Below, in pieces: positions 24,600 to 37,505 of a stretch of DNA of 64,000 nt; the stretch's first letter is position 1; each line of letters begins with the position of its first letter. Source of the stretch: Topomyia yanbarensis (lineage: Eukaryota; Arthropoda; Insecta; Diptera; Culicidae). A program made the translations under genes and the position numbers. The stretch spans positions 31,861,543 to 31,925,542 of the forward strand of contig NC_080671.1 of NCBI RefSeq assembly GCF_030247195.1, written 5' to 3'. The notes below the pieces were generated by a model. The model searched no databases and was not told where the DNA came from. It was given only the letters and a program-made list of their open reading frames with translations.

Positions 24600-26505
24600 C
24601 TTTAACTCTTACGTCCCCAACCTCCATTTCATTGAAAATGTTAAATTTCAAAATGGTTCTCAACCTCGTTCCAAACCAAATTTGATACGGTTTTTTGGAA
24701 ACGATCACAAAATTTGTCCAATTTTAGAAACCGAGGCCATCTTTCCGAAACTGACCGTAGTTCCGGATATATTTTTGGGAGCACTGGGGTTACCCCCCTT
24801 TCCGAAAAGAAAAGAAAACTTTCATGGCGGTCTTCAAACCAGTCTTGCGACGCGCAAAACGTAATGATTTTGTAAAACAAACGTATTGACCAACATTCTG
24901 AGGGTTTTTGGTCGAATTGGCCACTATCCGGGGTATTCCGGGAACTTGGTTATCCGGCTAATAGGACACTTTTCAACCGATTATAAAACCCGTCTTACAG
25001 GGTGTCAAACTTCATAATTTTGCGAACATTTTAGGGTTTTTGGTCAAAATGGATACACCCCGGGATATTCCGGAAATATGGTCCCTTCAGCAAAGAGGAC
25101 ACTTTTCAACTCGTTATAAAACCCGTCTTGCGGCATGTCCAACTTCACGATTTTGCAAATGCGATGGTCTACTTTCATGTTGTTTGACACGCGACACAAA
25201 ACTGGCAATGTGGCCAAATGGACCAAAAGCCATCAGAATATCCTTTCGTGTACTAGTTTTGCAAAATCATGAAGTTTGACATATCGCATGACAGGTTTTA
25301 AAACTGGTAAAAAACTGTCCTCTTTGCCGGAGGGACGAGATTTCCGGAATATCCCAGGGTGTATCCAATTTGACCAAAAACCCTCAAGTGTTCTCCAGTT
25401 CACTGGTTGCGCAAAATTATGAAGTTTGACACCCCGCAAGACGAGTTTTATAATCAGTTGAAAAGTGTCCTCTTTGCCGGATAACCATGTTCCCGGAATA
25501 CCCCGGGTTGTGGCAATTTCGCCCAAAAACTCAAAATGACTTCCAGTGTACTTGTTTTGCAAAATCATAAAGTTTGACATGTCGCAAGACGGGTTTTATA
25601 GCTGGTCGAAAATGGATTTATAGCTGGTCGGAGGAACCAGGTTTCCGAAATACTCCAGGGTGTGGTCAATTAGACCAAAAAACCCCCAAAATGTGCTTCA
25701 GTGAACTTGCTTAGCAAAATCATGAAATTTGACGTGCCGCAAGACGGGTTTTGCAACCAGTCGAAAATTGTTCTCTTTACCGGAGGAACCAGGTTTCCGG
25801 AATGCTCCGAAGTGTGGCCAATTAGACCGAAACCCCTCAAAACGTTTTTTAGCGCACTTGTTTCGCAAATTCATGCATATTGACATGACGCATGACATGG
25901 TTTCAAAAGGGTCCAAAAGTGTCCACTTTGCCGGGGGAACCAGGTTCCCGAAATACCCCGGAGTGTGGCCATTTCGTCCAAATGCTCTCAAATTGTCTTC
26001 CAGTTTGCACTTGTTTTGCAAAATCATGAAGGAGGAACCTGGTTCCCGAGAGATCCCGGGGTGTGTCCAATATGATCAAAACCCTCAAAATGGTCTCCAG
26101 TGCACTTGTTTTGCAAAATTATAAAGTTTGACACCCCGCAAGACGGGTTTTATAATCCGTCGAAAAGTGTCCTCTTTGCCGGAGGAACCAGGTACCCGGA
26201 ATACCCCAGGATGTGGCCAATTCGACCAAAAACCCCCAGAACGTTAGTCAATGCATTTGTTGTACAAAACCATAACGTTTTGTGCGTCGCGAGACTGGTT
26301 TGAAGATCGCTATGAAAGTTTTTTGCTTTTCTGAAAGGGAGGTAACCCCAGTACTCCCAACAATATACCCGCCCTCGGTTTCTAAAACTGTACAAATTTT
26401 GTGAACGTTTCCAAAAAACCGCATCAAATTTGGTAGGAACGCGGCTGAGAACCATTATTTTGAAATTAAACATTTTCAATGAAATGGGGGTTGGGAACGT
26501 TAAAG
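24600..26505. mobile_element. Foldback-type element FB-A
   Basis: Outer arms of about 330 bp are inverted copies: 24605-24960 and about 26170-26500, sharing a long block with CATTTCATTGAAAATGTT and GGTTTTTTGGAAACG. Between them lie diverged tandem units of about 152 bp that switch orientation near 25220. Three units face one way (marks near 24860, 25015, 25150) and about seven the other (marks at 25258, 25410, 25557, 25712, 25865, 26014, 26112), each marked by TTTGCAAAATCATGAAGTTT or its inverse. Long inverted repeats with internal tandem units are the foldback transposon layout. No coding sequence is present. Confidence 0.75.
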
Positions 26506-26509
26506 TCGA

Positions 26510-29500
26510 AGTTTTATCCTGAATATAATCCTGGCATTTCTCAGAAAACCCCTCGCAATATCTAAAATCTGTCTTTAAAATATTGTAATATCTATCGTCT
26601 ATCTAACCTTTACTGAATGTATACGTAATTATTGTGTAGTTTCTTCCTTTGTTGGTTGTTTCTCGTCGACACTAAACAGCACACGGGAATATGCAAACGA
26701 TCACACGGTTATTGAAACACATTAGTACTCGCGAGATTACAAATGTTTTAGCATACGCGACATATAAACGCCCTCACGATAAAAAGAACGCGCACAATAA
26801 CATACAAACGCTCGAAACGTTCGCGATAATACAAATCCGGGCGTAAATGCAATGAATCGCGCATACCTATGCCAACAAACACAAAATCATAAAATCCTCC
26901 CATATTATCGAATTTATAAGCGCAGTCTCAAGTGCCAAAAAACCAACGCCGGCTCTGGCGAAGTCATGAATCGTACTTGTTCTGGGAGCTCCTACCTTAA
27001 AAGACGGAACTGTAATCCTTTCAATATCGCTTAAAACCTCCTCATCTTTTGCACCAACAGATTTCATACATCCAAATGATACATATAAGCGCATTTAATC
27101 AGTGAATATCGTCGAAGCTCTTCGAAACACGAGAAATAAGCACCATTAGCTTAGAGGCCGTGGAAATTGTATATTCTGTGTGATCCTTAAAATTCAGTTT
27201 TGATCCCAGATTTTCCTCAAGTCTTTTACGGATGATTCCCGCTTGAGAAAAGTTTTCGAAACCTTGTAGTCATATTTAGATATCGTGTGTTTGCGGGAGA
27301 AAGAGATAACCGAACATTTTGAAGGATTCAATATCATCTTTGATAAGATGAAAAAATTTGAAATCGTCGCCGAATGATGACTTAAAGCATTCTAATGAAA
27401 AGAATTAATCATTAAAATAAGGTAAAAATATGAAGGGTCTAAGATGACCTCCCTGAGGGACCACTAGATAACAAGTTTCAGAGCGCCATAACTGAGGACG
27501 AAAAACTTACTTTTTCAGAACGACAACCAGTGAGCACATGTAAAAGACCACACAAAAATCAATCAACTACACGGTTATATAAACCAAATCAAACATGCGA
27601 AGTTATTCACACGCTAGCATACGTGACATAAAAATATCTAAGCGATCAAGCATACATAAAACAAACATGTGCATACGTAAATACGTTTCCACGTGATCAT
27701 GAGTCGTTCACGTCCGGAAGCCTCCAGTCTTGTCTCAAAAAAACAAACTCATTTTGTACTAGAAATCTCAGGGCGCCACGCCCGGATATTCTAGTAATAT
27801 GAGGAAGCTCGCTCCCTTCTAGATCTGAACAATACACTCCAAATTGAGGCTCGCGCGAGCATCCAAACCCCACGCGAATATGCTAGCACTCGGTTATTCA
27901 AACGAAGTTACATATTCCCTACACAAACACGCCCACGTGATCAAACTAGTTAACATACAAATGCTCGAGCTCAGCGCGATAATACAACATTGGTGACAAG
28001 CGTAAACAAACATTCGTGATCTCGCAAACATTTAAAACGTTCCTGTGATTAGGTGAACTTTTGAACTCCTACGAATTTATAAATGCGATTTCAAGTACGA
28101 TTATACTACGTAATCATGAATTCGTCACGTCCAACCATGGTCGGAAATCGAAAAATCGTGGAATAAAATAATAACGTTTCAGAAGTATAGAGCCTACGTA
28201 AGTTACCGCAAGCAAATATACCTTAGTTAGTTGCTAGCTAGCCTAAAGATGCTACAAGGAAGAAAAATTGAGAGGGATAAAGTTGGAGTTAAAAAAAACC
28301 CATTTTCTTCTTTTTTATAAATTCTAGAAATAGGTTTTTATTCCACTTGTTTTGGATTTTAGTGGTGTAAATGGAATAGTAAATTGTTCTCTTCGAAACT
28401 ATGCTGCTGGACTCAAACTAAGTAAGTTTTGGGTAGAAATCAATTATTGAAATTATTTTTTTAAAAAGACGCGTTATATAAAAATCCTTAGGATTGGAAG
28501 AGTTGCTCAGAATACCATTGTTTAAAACTTTTCCGAAGACACCATCCTTCCACCATATCTCATTAAAAGGTCAAGGGGAGCGCCGACCTAGCGGCCAAGT
28601 TCCGAACTACTACAAAGTAACCATAAAAATGTCGAGATAATAAGAATCAACTTTCTTAAAAAACATACAACTAAAACGTAACCACGGGGAGTTATTAATT
28701 TATTCCACTTCTTTTCAATTTTCGACCACTGTACATCCGTAAGCCCTTCGATGTGAGCAGCTTATATTCATGCTTTCAGTAGGGCATTCTAAAAACCAAT
28801 TTTCGATCATATACACTAAACAAATAGTTTTAGAGCGACATGACCGGGAACTCTGGTGATATGGTAAAACTAACTCTCTTCTAGAATCTGAATCATTCAC
28901 CGAAGTTATGCATCAGATTCACGGTCCGAGCAATCATCCAAGATCACGCGCGAATATGCGAATGGACTCACGGTTATTAAATCGTATACGCGCTGGCATA
29001 TCCGACATAGAAACGAACTCACGAGATCGAACACTGTAACATGCAAACGCTCGAGCCCTTCGCGATAATACACAAGAAGGAACATGCATTCTCGATCCTT
29101 CACGCACATCTACACCCAAGTATTCGCGAACACAAAAATGTCCCAATGATGATGATTTAGTGAAAACTATAGCACTTATAATCAGATTAACGCGGTGCCA
29201 AAAGTTAACAAATAAATCACCAATTCCCAAGCGATCGTGAAGTCCCTATGCCCGCAAATCTAAACCGTACACTCAATATCACAATCAGAATCGCTGGCCT
29301 TTGGCACTGTTTTAGTGGGTACAATTTTCCGCTCCAGTAGGAGGATAACTCTAAAGAAAGAAAAATACGCATTTCTTCGAAAACCACAAATAAAAGATAA
29401 GGTTTCACTTCTCCAATTTTCCGTTATTTAGGTGGTTGAATGAGAGGCTTGCCCAGCTGACCAATAAGACCCCAATTGCGTGAAATTTTTTAACGAAATA

Positions 29501-31037
29501 TCTTTTTGTGCTGTAGTATATCTAAATTTTCAAAAAGCTGGTGCCTGAGAGGGCAATATCCGCTTGCGAAGTGTATTTCAAATGTATTTCTGGTAATTCG
29601 CGTCAACATTACATACAATAGAGGGCTATACCTTTGCTGTATTTCTGTGTGTGTTATTTTGTTTATTTGTAAAGCGACAATAAAATAATTATCCTTTAAG
29701 AACCCTAATGACTAGATATGATAGTTGGCTATATTTTTAATTGTCACGATTCAATGATGCGCTCACAAATCATCTGAAAACATCTTATTCTAAACATAGA
29801 AATAAAACAATATTTTTGGAACTACCCTACTACCCCCCCCCCTCTTCAGTATTTTATAATGCCAAAAAACATTGTCAACTTTGAAAAAACTAACAGTTAA
29901 GAAAAATTGAGTCACCCTAATGAATAGCAAATTTTATTTAAAAGGTTTTTCGATGTCAATAATGAATTCAGTATACTAAAATTACTTTAACACATTTTAT
30001 TCGAACCGATAAAAAAGTGTCGATATTGGTCCACAATTTCTTCTATACCGATTATTGTGGTATGCACTGCGTTCCATTCTCAATCCAATTTAATTTGCAA
30101 CCTTAATTTTTTCCTTAAGCCCTCCGCAGTACAGTATTACAGTGATTATATCATATAGAAACTTGGGATGCGATTATCTACTTTTTAGTTAAGTTACATT
30201 GTGATTAAATTTACTACTTAACTTGGCAACCTTTATTACCCACTTATTCCATGGTTTAAATACTGTGCACCGTTGGTTTCAGGACCAAGAGCTCTCTGCA
30301 GGCACTTTGGGCTTGGCGACGAGCCCTGATTTGGGATTCTCCAAAATTTAGACTGTACCATGTCAGGGCTCCCAAAGATGACAATATGCCAGATGATCTT
30401 TGGCAGCCCTCCGCGATCACTCACGCACACCTTCGCCCGCGATCTCCCAAGCACGATAGTACCCCGTGGATAGAGAACTCACAAATCTATATACGCGAAC
30501 CCACAGGCGCTCGTGTTCGCGCTGTCATGGGTCGATCACGTCCGGAAGTCTACCCCATGGCCGAACGACTACAGAATCGAAACTACACAAACACTCCATC
30601 ACACGCGTCAAGAATAAGCCCACGCGATCGAATACGCTACCATACGCTCGCCACGATAGGTAGGGGCGAACATACAACTCGTCCACGAACCAATATTTTT
30701 TTTCTTTATTCGGCACTCATACCCTATCTATACTCATATACGTACAAACGCTCGTGCCATCGCGATAACACAAACCTAGTCACAAACGCGACCATTGCAA
30801 TTGCAATCATCTAAATGACACTCATATTCACTGGACAACACGTTCCATGGCGACATGACCGGGAACTCTAGTGATATGGAGTAACTCACTCCCTGTCAGA
30901 ATGTGAATTGTACATCGAAAACTAAATATCAGAATGACGATCCGTGACACCGTCCAAGAACGTACGCGAAGATGTGAATGGCCACACGGTTATAAAATTG
31001 AATTTATACACGCGAAGTTACACACACGTTGCTCTAC
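26510..31037. repeat. Old dispersed repeat module, at least five copies
   Basis: A module beginning near CGCGAATATGCGAA and ACGGTTAT, followed by GCATACGCGACAT-like and CTCGA..TTCGCGATAATAC sequences, recurs near 26680, 27565, 27870, 28944 and 30963. Some copies are followed by CACGTCCGGAAG (27708, 30538) and GACCGGGAACTCTGGTGATATGG (28842, 30859). The copies are diverged and partly truncated. No protein family is recognisable; the 142-codon frame at 30386-30814 crosses this repeat. A run of 10 C at 29833-29842 is also present. The remaining sequence shows no gene. Confidence 0.55.
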
Positions 31038-31316
31038 AACTCCAGTACACAGCCCTCTTGTATATCAAAGTGAATCCCTTGTTTTAATTTTTTTCATAAA
31101 AAAATCTTTTGGCCCTCTCTTGTATATTGAATCTTATTTCTAGTCTTAAGATAGCTGTAAACTTTCTTTTCCTTTGTAAAAAAAAATATTTCAACATTGT
31201 AACCTCCTAGTTTTAAGATATCCAAAATGCAAAAACAAAAGCATTTGGCACCGTCAAGCTAACGCATTTGTGCCTATCAAATAAACGAAATGAATAAAAA
31301 AAACTCCAGTACACAG
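31038..31316 (+). mobile_element. 5'-truncated LINE 3' end (E5) with TSD
   Basis: The insert 31053-31301 is flanked by direct repeats AACTCCAGTACACAG (31038-31052 and 31302-31316). It holds only 3' UTR, ending ATCAAATAAACGAAATGAATAAAAAAA. The hairpin GGCAC (31247-31251) and GTGCC (31270-31274), with a loop like that of the half-LINE at 20533, shows that it belongs to a related lineage. Loss of the 5' end is normal for target-primed reverse transcription. Confidence 0.85.
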
Positions 31317-33300
31317 TGTTTCAAAACGTCGTTTTCGTGCTCAAAATTAATAGCATATAAACCGTTAACTGTAAGACTGAAGTTTTTCCCTTGATTGCGC
31401 ATCTACAGGAATATATTGTTCAGTGATTAAATCACCTATAAGTGGTATACGACATTTATTTCCTGAACTAATTAAGATAGAAACTTTGTGTCTTCGGCAA
31501 AGTAGTAGCAAATATTGCTACAAATGAAACTGTTGAAGACACTATATATCTAACTTTAATAGTTTTCGAGTTATGGAACGAGTTTGGAAAATAAGTTTTC
31601 ATTATAACTTTTTTAGTCATTCTCCTACGTTCTTGGCATGTCCCACAAAGCTGTTTGCGGTGTCAAATTACATATTTTCGTGGAATAAAGTAACTTTCTA
31701 TCTGTTGTATTTAAAAGGGTATTCCAAATTTTACGATATTTTCAGGATAACTTCCACCTTAAATAACCCATAAAGGAGCAAAAAGGAGCAAACAACATCA
31801 TAATATGTTGAAAGTACTTTACTTTGAGATAGTGGTTGATTTGTTTGTCGACTCGATTCTCCCCGAGTGTTATGTTCAAAACAAAATGTCATCGCAGGGG
31901 TATAAAATAAAACATTCAAACGCACTATGACAAGTAGCTTTATCTCTCATGGTAAATTACATAGACGAGTCTTACTTAACAGCGACCAATTACTAGTGAC
32001 ACTTACACAATGTAAACAATACACATTGAACTAATTTCACCCTAAATTTCAATAGAAAATCGACAATGGAAACAAGTTACAGTCATTTGAAAGTGATTCA
32101 ATTCGATTCCGTACACCCTTTACCGGATTCGGGGTTAAAAAAAAAATTGGAGTAGTGGAGCATTCCAGACAATATATTGATATTCGGGGTAATGAGATTC
32201 GGAGGTTAGAATCGAAATTGTCTGACGATCTTGCGGTTTCTTTAAACTACTTCTGAAGTTTGTAGGACGTTCCTAAAATCTTTATGATTTTTCTGATATT
32301 TGCTTGACTTTTCTGAAGTGTGCAATTTCCCGTGAGTGCTAAACTGATAAGCCGATGCACAAAATATATTAATTGTGCTAAGAGGAACTGATACTGGAGA
32401 ATTTAATATGCAGGGGGAATACGTATTGTTTCGTCTGAGTAGGCTAACAACTAATGTTCAATCAATAAGTGATCTCTGATTACATGATCACTTCGCTTGG
32501 TTGGGCATACATATAATTCCTGCTAGAGTCGACTCAAAATTTTATCCTCCTCCCGATGACCGCTGTTTACATGGTAGATAGTCGCTACTTCGTTCGATTT
32601 TGCAAAATTTGTCTTGCGAGACGGATCGAGATTTTTTTTTTATTTGTTAATTTGTTACTTAATTTTTTGCGTGAATTGGAACCCCAAATCTCCCCATCTA
32701 CAGTCCATAAATTTGAATGGCAAACAATCTAGGACTCTCCAAAATCGTTTCGTACATCTTACAAGTTCATTGCTTCGATTAAGCAAATTACAACAAAAAA
32801 AATCCCAAAAACCACCAGTTTCCTGTTGTCCTACTGCTGAATGCCACCGGCACACCGAGCATCTATTTTCTATTACGTCTACACGACGATACAGCCGAGT
32901 GCATCCAGAGACCCAGTAACAGCTTGCGTAAGATCCCCCAAAGTCACCGCCTCCTCTCTGTACCCAATTTGATGGAAAACAAAATCATTCAAAATAAATA
33001 CCTTCGTCCGATCCGATTTTCTGCTCGACTGGTACATGTGTACCTTTTTTTTGGTGTTACTGTTTCTGTTTTCGATGCCGATGCTGTTGTTGCATCGCGC
33101 CGATTGAACTCCTGACCGAAAGAAGGCAACTATGGCTTTGAGGAAAACAGCAATTGAAAAGCGTAAAATTTAAAAGTTTCACGCCCGTCGTCGATATCTG
33201 AGTGCGCGCTCCGTCATAATTTAATTGCGCCGCTGAAGCCGATGCCGCCACACGACGCTTCACTTCACTAGAGGAAGTGGTGCGCTCATGAATTATGTGG
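31317..33300. other. Unassigned DNA before the gap
   Basis: No gene or mobile element end is supported. CAACTTTG/GAAGACA-type motifs occur near 31489-31508 and 31529. GC rises toward the gap and low-copy host sequence is possible. Confidence 0.4.
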
Positions 33301-33800
33301 NNNNNNNNNNNNNNNNNNNNNNNNNNNNNNNNNNNNNNNNNNNNNNNNNNNNNNNNNNNNNNNNNNNNNNNNNNNNNNNNNNNNNNNNNNNNNNNNNNNN
33401 NNNNNNNNNNNNNNNNNNNNNNNNNNNNNNNNNNNNNNNNNNNNNNNNNNNNNNNNNNNNNNNNNNNNNNNNNNNNNNNNNNNNNNNNNNNNNNNNNNNN
33501 NNNNNNNNNNNNNNNNNNNNNNNNNNNNNNNNNNNNNNNNNNNNNNNNNNNNNNNNNNNNNNNNNNNNNNNNNNNNNNNNNNNNNNNNNNNNNNNNNNNN
33601 NNNNNNNNNNNNNNNNNNNNNNNNNNNNNNNNNNNNNNNNNNNNNNNNNNNNNNNNNNNNNNNNNNNNNNNNNNNNNNNNNNNNNNNNNNNNNNNNNNNN
33701 NNNNNNNNNNNNNNNNNNNNNNNNNNNNNNNNNNNNNNNNNNNNNNNNNNNNNNNNNNNNNNNNNNNNNNNNNNNNNNNNNNNNNNNNNNNNNNNNNNNN
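33301..33800. other. Assembly gap (500 N)
   Basis: Exactly 500 undetermined bases. Open frames drawn across it have no meaning. A round size suggests a placeholder, so the true distance may differ. Confidence 1.
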
Positions 33801-34477
33801 TACCGAAAAATACATTCATTCAAACGTGTCAAAAGCACGTCGAATTTTTTTAACAGTTGTCAAACGAGTGGTATCCAACAAAAACTGGGAGGACGGCGCA
33901 TCGGCGAGAGTTATACCTGTATGTCTCAAAAGCGAGATCACACCAGCTCCCTTCGCCACCCAATACATTTTGTATATTTTAATTTCACGCTAGACAGTAC
34001 AGACTCGGGTTAGTGCATTGGGCCGGAGACCCAGTGGCTGCTGGCTCCAATTCTGTCACTGGCGCAATTTTTGAAAATTATTATTATTATTTAGATTATC
34101 TTCTAACGCAATATTTTATTCTGTTTGGCGTTGGACATTACCAACACTTACGCAAAAACCAAAAAATAATTTTATAATTATACAAGCTCAAGAGATGAAA
34201 TCGAAACGTTAATTCAAGCTTACTGACTTATAGCTGCAACCAGTAGCAACATTTTAGTCGCTCATCGCATATTGCAGATAACGAACTCTGTGACTCTGCG
34301 CTGTTGCGTCGCATCGCGTCTGGCCGTCAATCAACTACCATAGAAAGCCACTAAAATGCTTCTGCTGGTTGCAACATTAAGTTCATTTTTCAACGTAATC
34401 TAAACACGAAAGAAACAAGATCTCAACAGCTAGTCTAGGTCGATGTTCTATAATTTTTTTTGGGTGTACCCCATTAG

Positions 34478-34565
34478 GCATAAGCACGTTAGGCCTAAAG
34501 ACGTGAGGCATAATGGATATTAGCCATAATGGACGTTAGGCGTAATATACGTTAGGCATAATGGA
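34478..34565. repeat. GGCATAA minisatellite, left copy
   Basis: About six diverged units of about 16 bp around ACGTTAGGCATAATGG. Its inverse lies at 36395-36490 inside the same inverted-symmetry element. Confidence 0.8.
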
Positions 34566-35115
34566 AAAATTATAAATTACCATATTATAGTATCACCCCT
34601 CTTCAGTTGAAGTTTCTTTTCGAAACACTCTTATTTTTCTTCTTCTCATTATTAGTGCACTTTTTCAAATGCACTTTAATCACACACCACTGCAAAAACA
34701 CCCACGAAACTTTAATCGTTTACTAACAAAAATTTAAATTTTCTGCCAATGTGCAGATGACCGAAGGAAAATGTGCGAACACTCATTTGTGCGTTTGAAT
34801 TTTCACTTCCAATTCCATTTTTTCTCAATGTAAGCAAGCGCTTTGGTGCCTAGCAACCAGCGTGCGTTGCTGTCTTCCACATATCTTCACCTTAACGGAA
34901 TTCTTTTTTGGTGGTGTTCGCCTCGGGTGGTAAGAGCGTGAATATTTCAACTTTGTTTGATGTTGTAGAATTATTATGGAAGCTGGTCAAACTGATCAAC
35001 ATTTTATTCTGCTGTATGTACTTGAACAAATCTTTGTTCAAATAAACGTAGCAGACCGAATGCTTGGCATGCGGAAATTCAGCCTGCGTTTATTGCTCGA
35101 CGTACAACCGATATA

Positions 35116-35366
35116 TACTGCCCATAAAAGCATAAGAGTCCCATATTGAAAAACAGCAGCCTAGAAAAACACTATTGAAGATTTACATTCTCATTGAGCC
35201 TTATGGATGGGACAACCATGTTTTGGTATTTTTTTCGGGATTTTCAAAACAAACCCGGTAATCTTATTTGTTCATTGTGATTCAGTGGTGATACAGAATA
35301 CAATCCAACAGATAACTCATATTCGTCAAAAACCCATATGGGACTATTATGCTTTTATGGGCAGTA
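35116..35366. mobile_element. TA MITE with 31-bp inverted repeats
   Basis: The ends TACTGCCCATAAAAGCATAA (35116 onward) and its inverse (ending 35366) match over 31 bp with one mismatch. TA dinucleotides flank the 251-bp element (35114-35115, 35367-35368). This fits a nonautonomous Tc1/mariner/pogo-type element. It contains no coding frame. Confidence 0.85.
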
Positions 35367-36394
35367 TAGCACCTAACTAAAATGGATTCAATCCTTTTGT
35401 TAAAAAGAGGAGGTTTTATGCCTGTTGGAGATAAGCTTTTTAATTAATCCTAGTTCCAGGGGGCTTTTCGATGCTTCAAATAAAATAAATATATAAAACA
35501 AAATAACAAAATCATTCTTACTTGTGTTGAGGTATGAAGAACGCACATTAACTTAGATTAGTTTTTACATACGTGCATGTGCAATTGACAAGAAGAAAAT
35601 ATATGTCTTGAAGAACAGTTCATGAAAGAAAGAATGATGAATTTGCTGCTACACACTTAATTTTATTCTGCCAAATCCCAGCTTTTTTCGCAACTTTTTC
35701 CTAGCACTCAACTAGCAAAGCTTTTATCGAGTTGTCAGTAGAAGTGACGATTGATTTGCTTAAACTCGGAAAATAGATTGCTGAAAATCTGTAAATTAAC
35801 GCAACTTTGCTGAACTATCAGATAAAAAATTTCACTAACTGTTCGGCTGTGCGGAAACTACCGAGCTGAATTGAATTGATTATCTCTCATATTATTCAGT
35901 GCAATGATTATATTCTTGAGGCCATCAAAGATAACACTACGGATCTGTCTGCAACGAGGGAGAGTTTGTTCGTGTATTGTGAACAGATACCGAAACAAAA
36001 AAGGCATCAACATAAACGTACGCTAATGCTGATACTGTCCATAACAGAGCAAGTTTCCATAACATAATGGCTGTTCATTATTAGTCTTTATTGTTCAATA
36101 TTTAGATACAATTGTATTGGTAATCCAATAAGCTTGAAATGGGCTTGAATCAAAACTGTTCACTTAAATGAAGAAAGCATTCAGCTCATCCATGGAAAAA
36201 TATAAACAAAAGTTCTTCACTTGAAAGAAATAAATATCTCGCTTGGTGTTTTCATTTTGCTGTCTCTCGAAGGTATGTAATTGTATACAGCAAAGTGTAG
36301 TTTTTTTATCCCGAAAAACGTCATAAAGTTGAAATCTCTACGATAACGGAAGCCTTGCGATTATTTTTTTATTTTTTTGTGAATTGTCCCTATC

Positions 36395-36490
36395 GTCCAT
36401 TATGCCTAACGTACATTATGCCAATCGTCCATTATGCCTAATGTCCATTATACCTACCGTACTTATGCCTAACGTATTTATGCCTAACGT
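36395..36490. repeat. GGCATAA minisatellite, right (inverted) copy
   Basis: Diverged units around CCATTATGCCTAACGT, the reverse complement of the 34478-34565 array. Confidence 0.8.
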
Positions 36491-36848
36491 CGCGCACCCA
36501 ATTTGTTTATCCTTTATTTATTTCACACGGCATTTCTGTTTTTTACACGTTTTTTTTGCGCGACTGTTAAAATTTCACGGTGAGTTTCTTGCAATCAACT
36601 GCTAAATCACATATTAGTCAATGAATCACTCAAGTATCCACCATTATATGCATCTACGTTTCGTTTTTGGGTTAAGTTGACAGAATGAACTAAACAACCA
36701 GCAGCAGCATTTGTGGCTTTCTATGGTAACCAAATGTCGCATTTGTAAGTGCATAAACGATGCCACGAAACAGCGCAGAGTTATATGTAATCACGGAGTG
36801 TGACTAAAATGTTGCGACTGGTTGCAGCTGTAAGTTAGTAAGTTGGGA

Positions 36849-37284
36849 TTAACGTTGCTCGATATAGATATCAAATCTGTGTCGACTTAGGATACGATAG
36901 AAACAAAATACAATTATATTATTGTCTAGGAAGGTTTATTATCTGCAAACCTATAATCTCATTACCAAGAAAATAGTATCGAGCGATTTTCTTTCGAAAA
37001 TTCCAGTAAAAGTAATATGTGTCTATATTAAAAATTGGCTGAAAAATTTGGGATCAAGAGAAGAATGGAACATTGAAAAAGAAAAAAATGGAAATGAAAA
37101 AAATGTATCAATTATTAATGGTGTCTTCGAACAAGTTGCTGTATGGCGCCTAGCGCTTTATTTGGTTGTATCATATAAGTTCGAAGTTCAGTCCTCGGGC
37201 GACGCTGTTATCAACTTTTTTAATAAATGTCGGTTGTCACGATAAAGATGGACTTGTCTCTCTATACCAGGACACATGCTAATG
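36849..37284. other. Unassigned DNA
   Basis: A 107-codon plus frame (36922-37245) shows no recognisable domain and is Lys/Asn-rich as expected from AT-rich noncoding DNA. No gene is called. Confidence 0.4.
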
Positions 37285-37505
37285 AACTCGGGTGATTCGT
37301 AGTTATGCTGCCTAAGCTCGACCCTCATTAGCAGAAGACAAAAACTAAGCCCGTACAATATTAAGCCCGTTCTAATGACCCTGCCACTTCTAGTTTTCCG
37401 ATCTGTTTACTTCACATCCTTGCTCTCATTTGAGTACTATGGCTCTAATTTTCATAACTTTCTCTACCCAGTAATCTCTAGCTAATTGAATGGTGTTAAA
37501 AAGAA
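37285..37505 (+). repeat. Dispersed repeat R1, copy 1
   Basis: About 220 bp from CTCGGGTGATTCGTAGTTAT to GCTAATTGAATGG, repeated in inverse orientation at 58379-58588 with moderate divergence. Similarity stops sharply after the CTCGGG end, so that end is likely a true boundary. Confidence 0.7.

Larger units (their letters stand above)
34217..36848. mobile_element. Inverted-symmetry element FB-B
   Basis: Left (34217 to about 34420) and right (about 36660-36848) ends are inverted copies, beginning CTTACTGACTTATAGCTGC and its inverse. Each end is itself a small inverted-repeat unit, 34229-34381 and 36697-36835, with arms around GCAACCAG and ACTAAAATG. Further in, GGCATAA minisatellites of about 16-bp period lie at 34478-34565 and, inverted, at 36395-36490. 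The interior contains a TA MITE at 35116-35366. No transposase was found. Whether this is one foldback-like transposon or two MITE insertions in inverse orientation is not settled, but the shared outer and inner flanks favour one element. Confidence 0.6.

Noticed and set aside
24600..26505. CRISPR-like regularly spaced repeats
   Set aside because: Unit about 152 bp with diverged repeats in both orientations in a eukaryotic sequence; it fits a foldback element.
30386..30814. 142-codon open frame as a host gene
   Set aside because: It overlaps the dispersed module repeated at 26.7-31.0 kb and shows no domain.
33057..34013. Frames of 177-252 codons around 33300-33800
   Set aside because: They cross 500 undetermined bases, and their real ends have no recognisable coding sequence.
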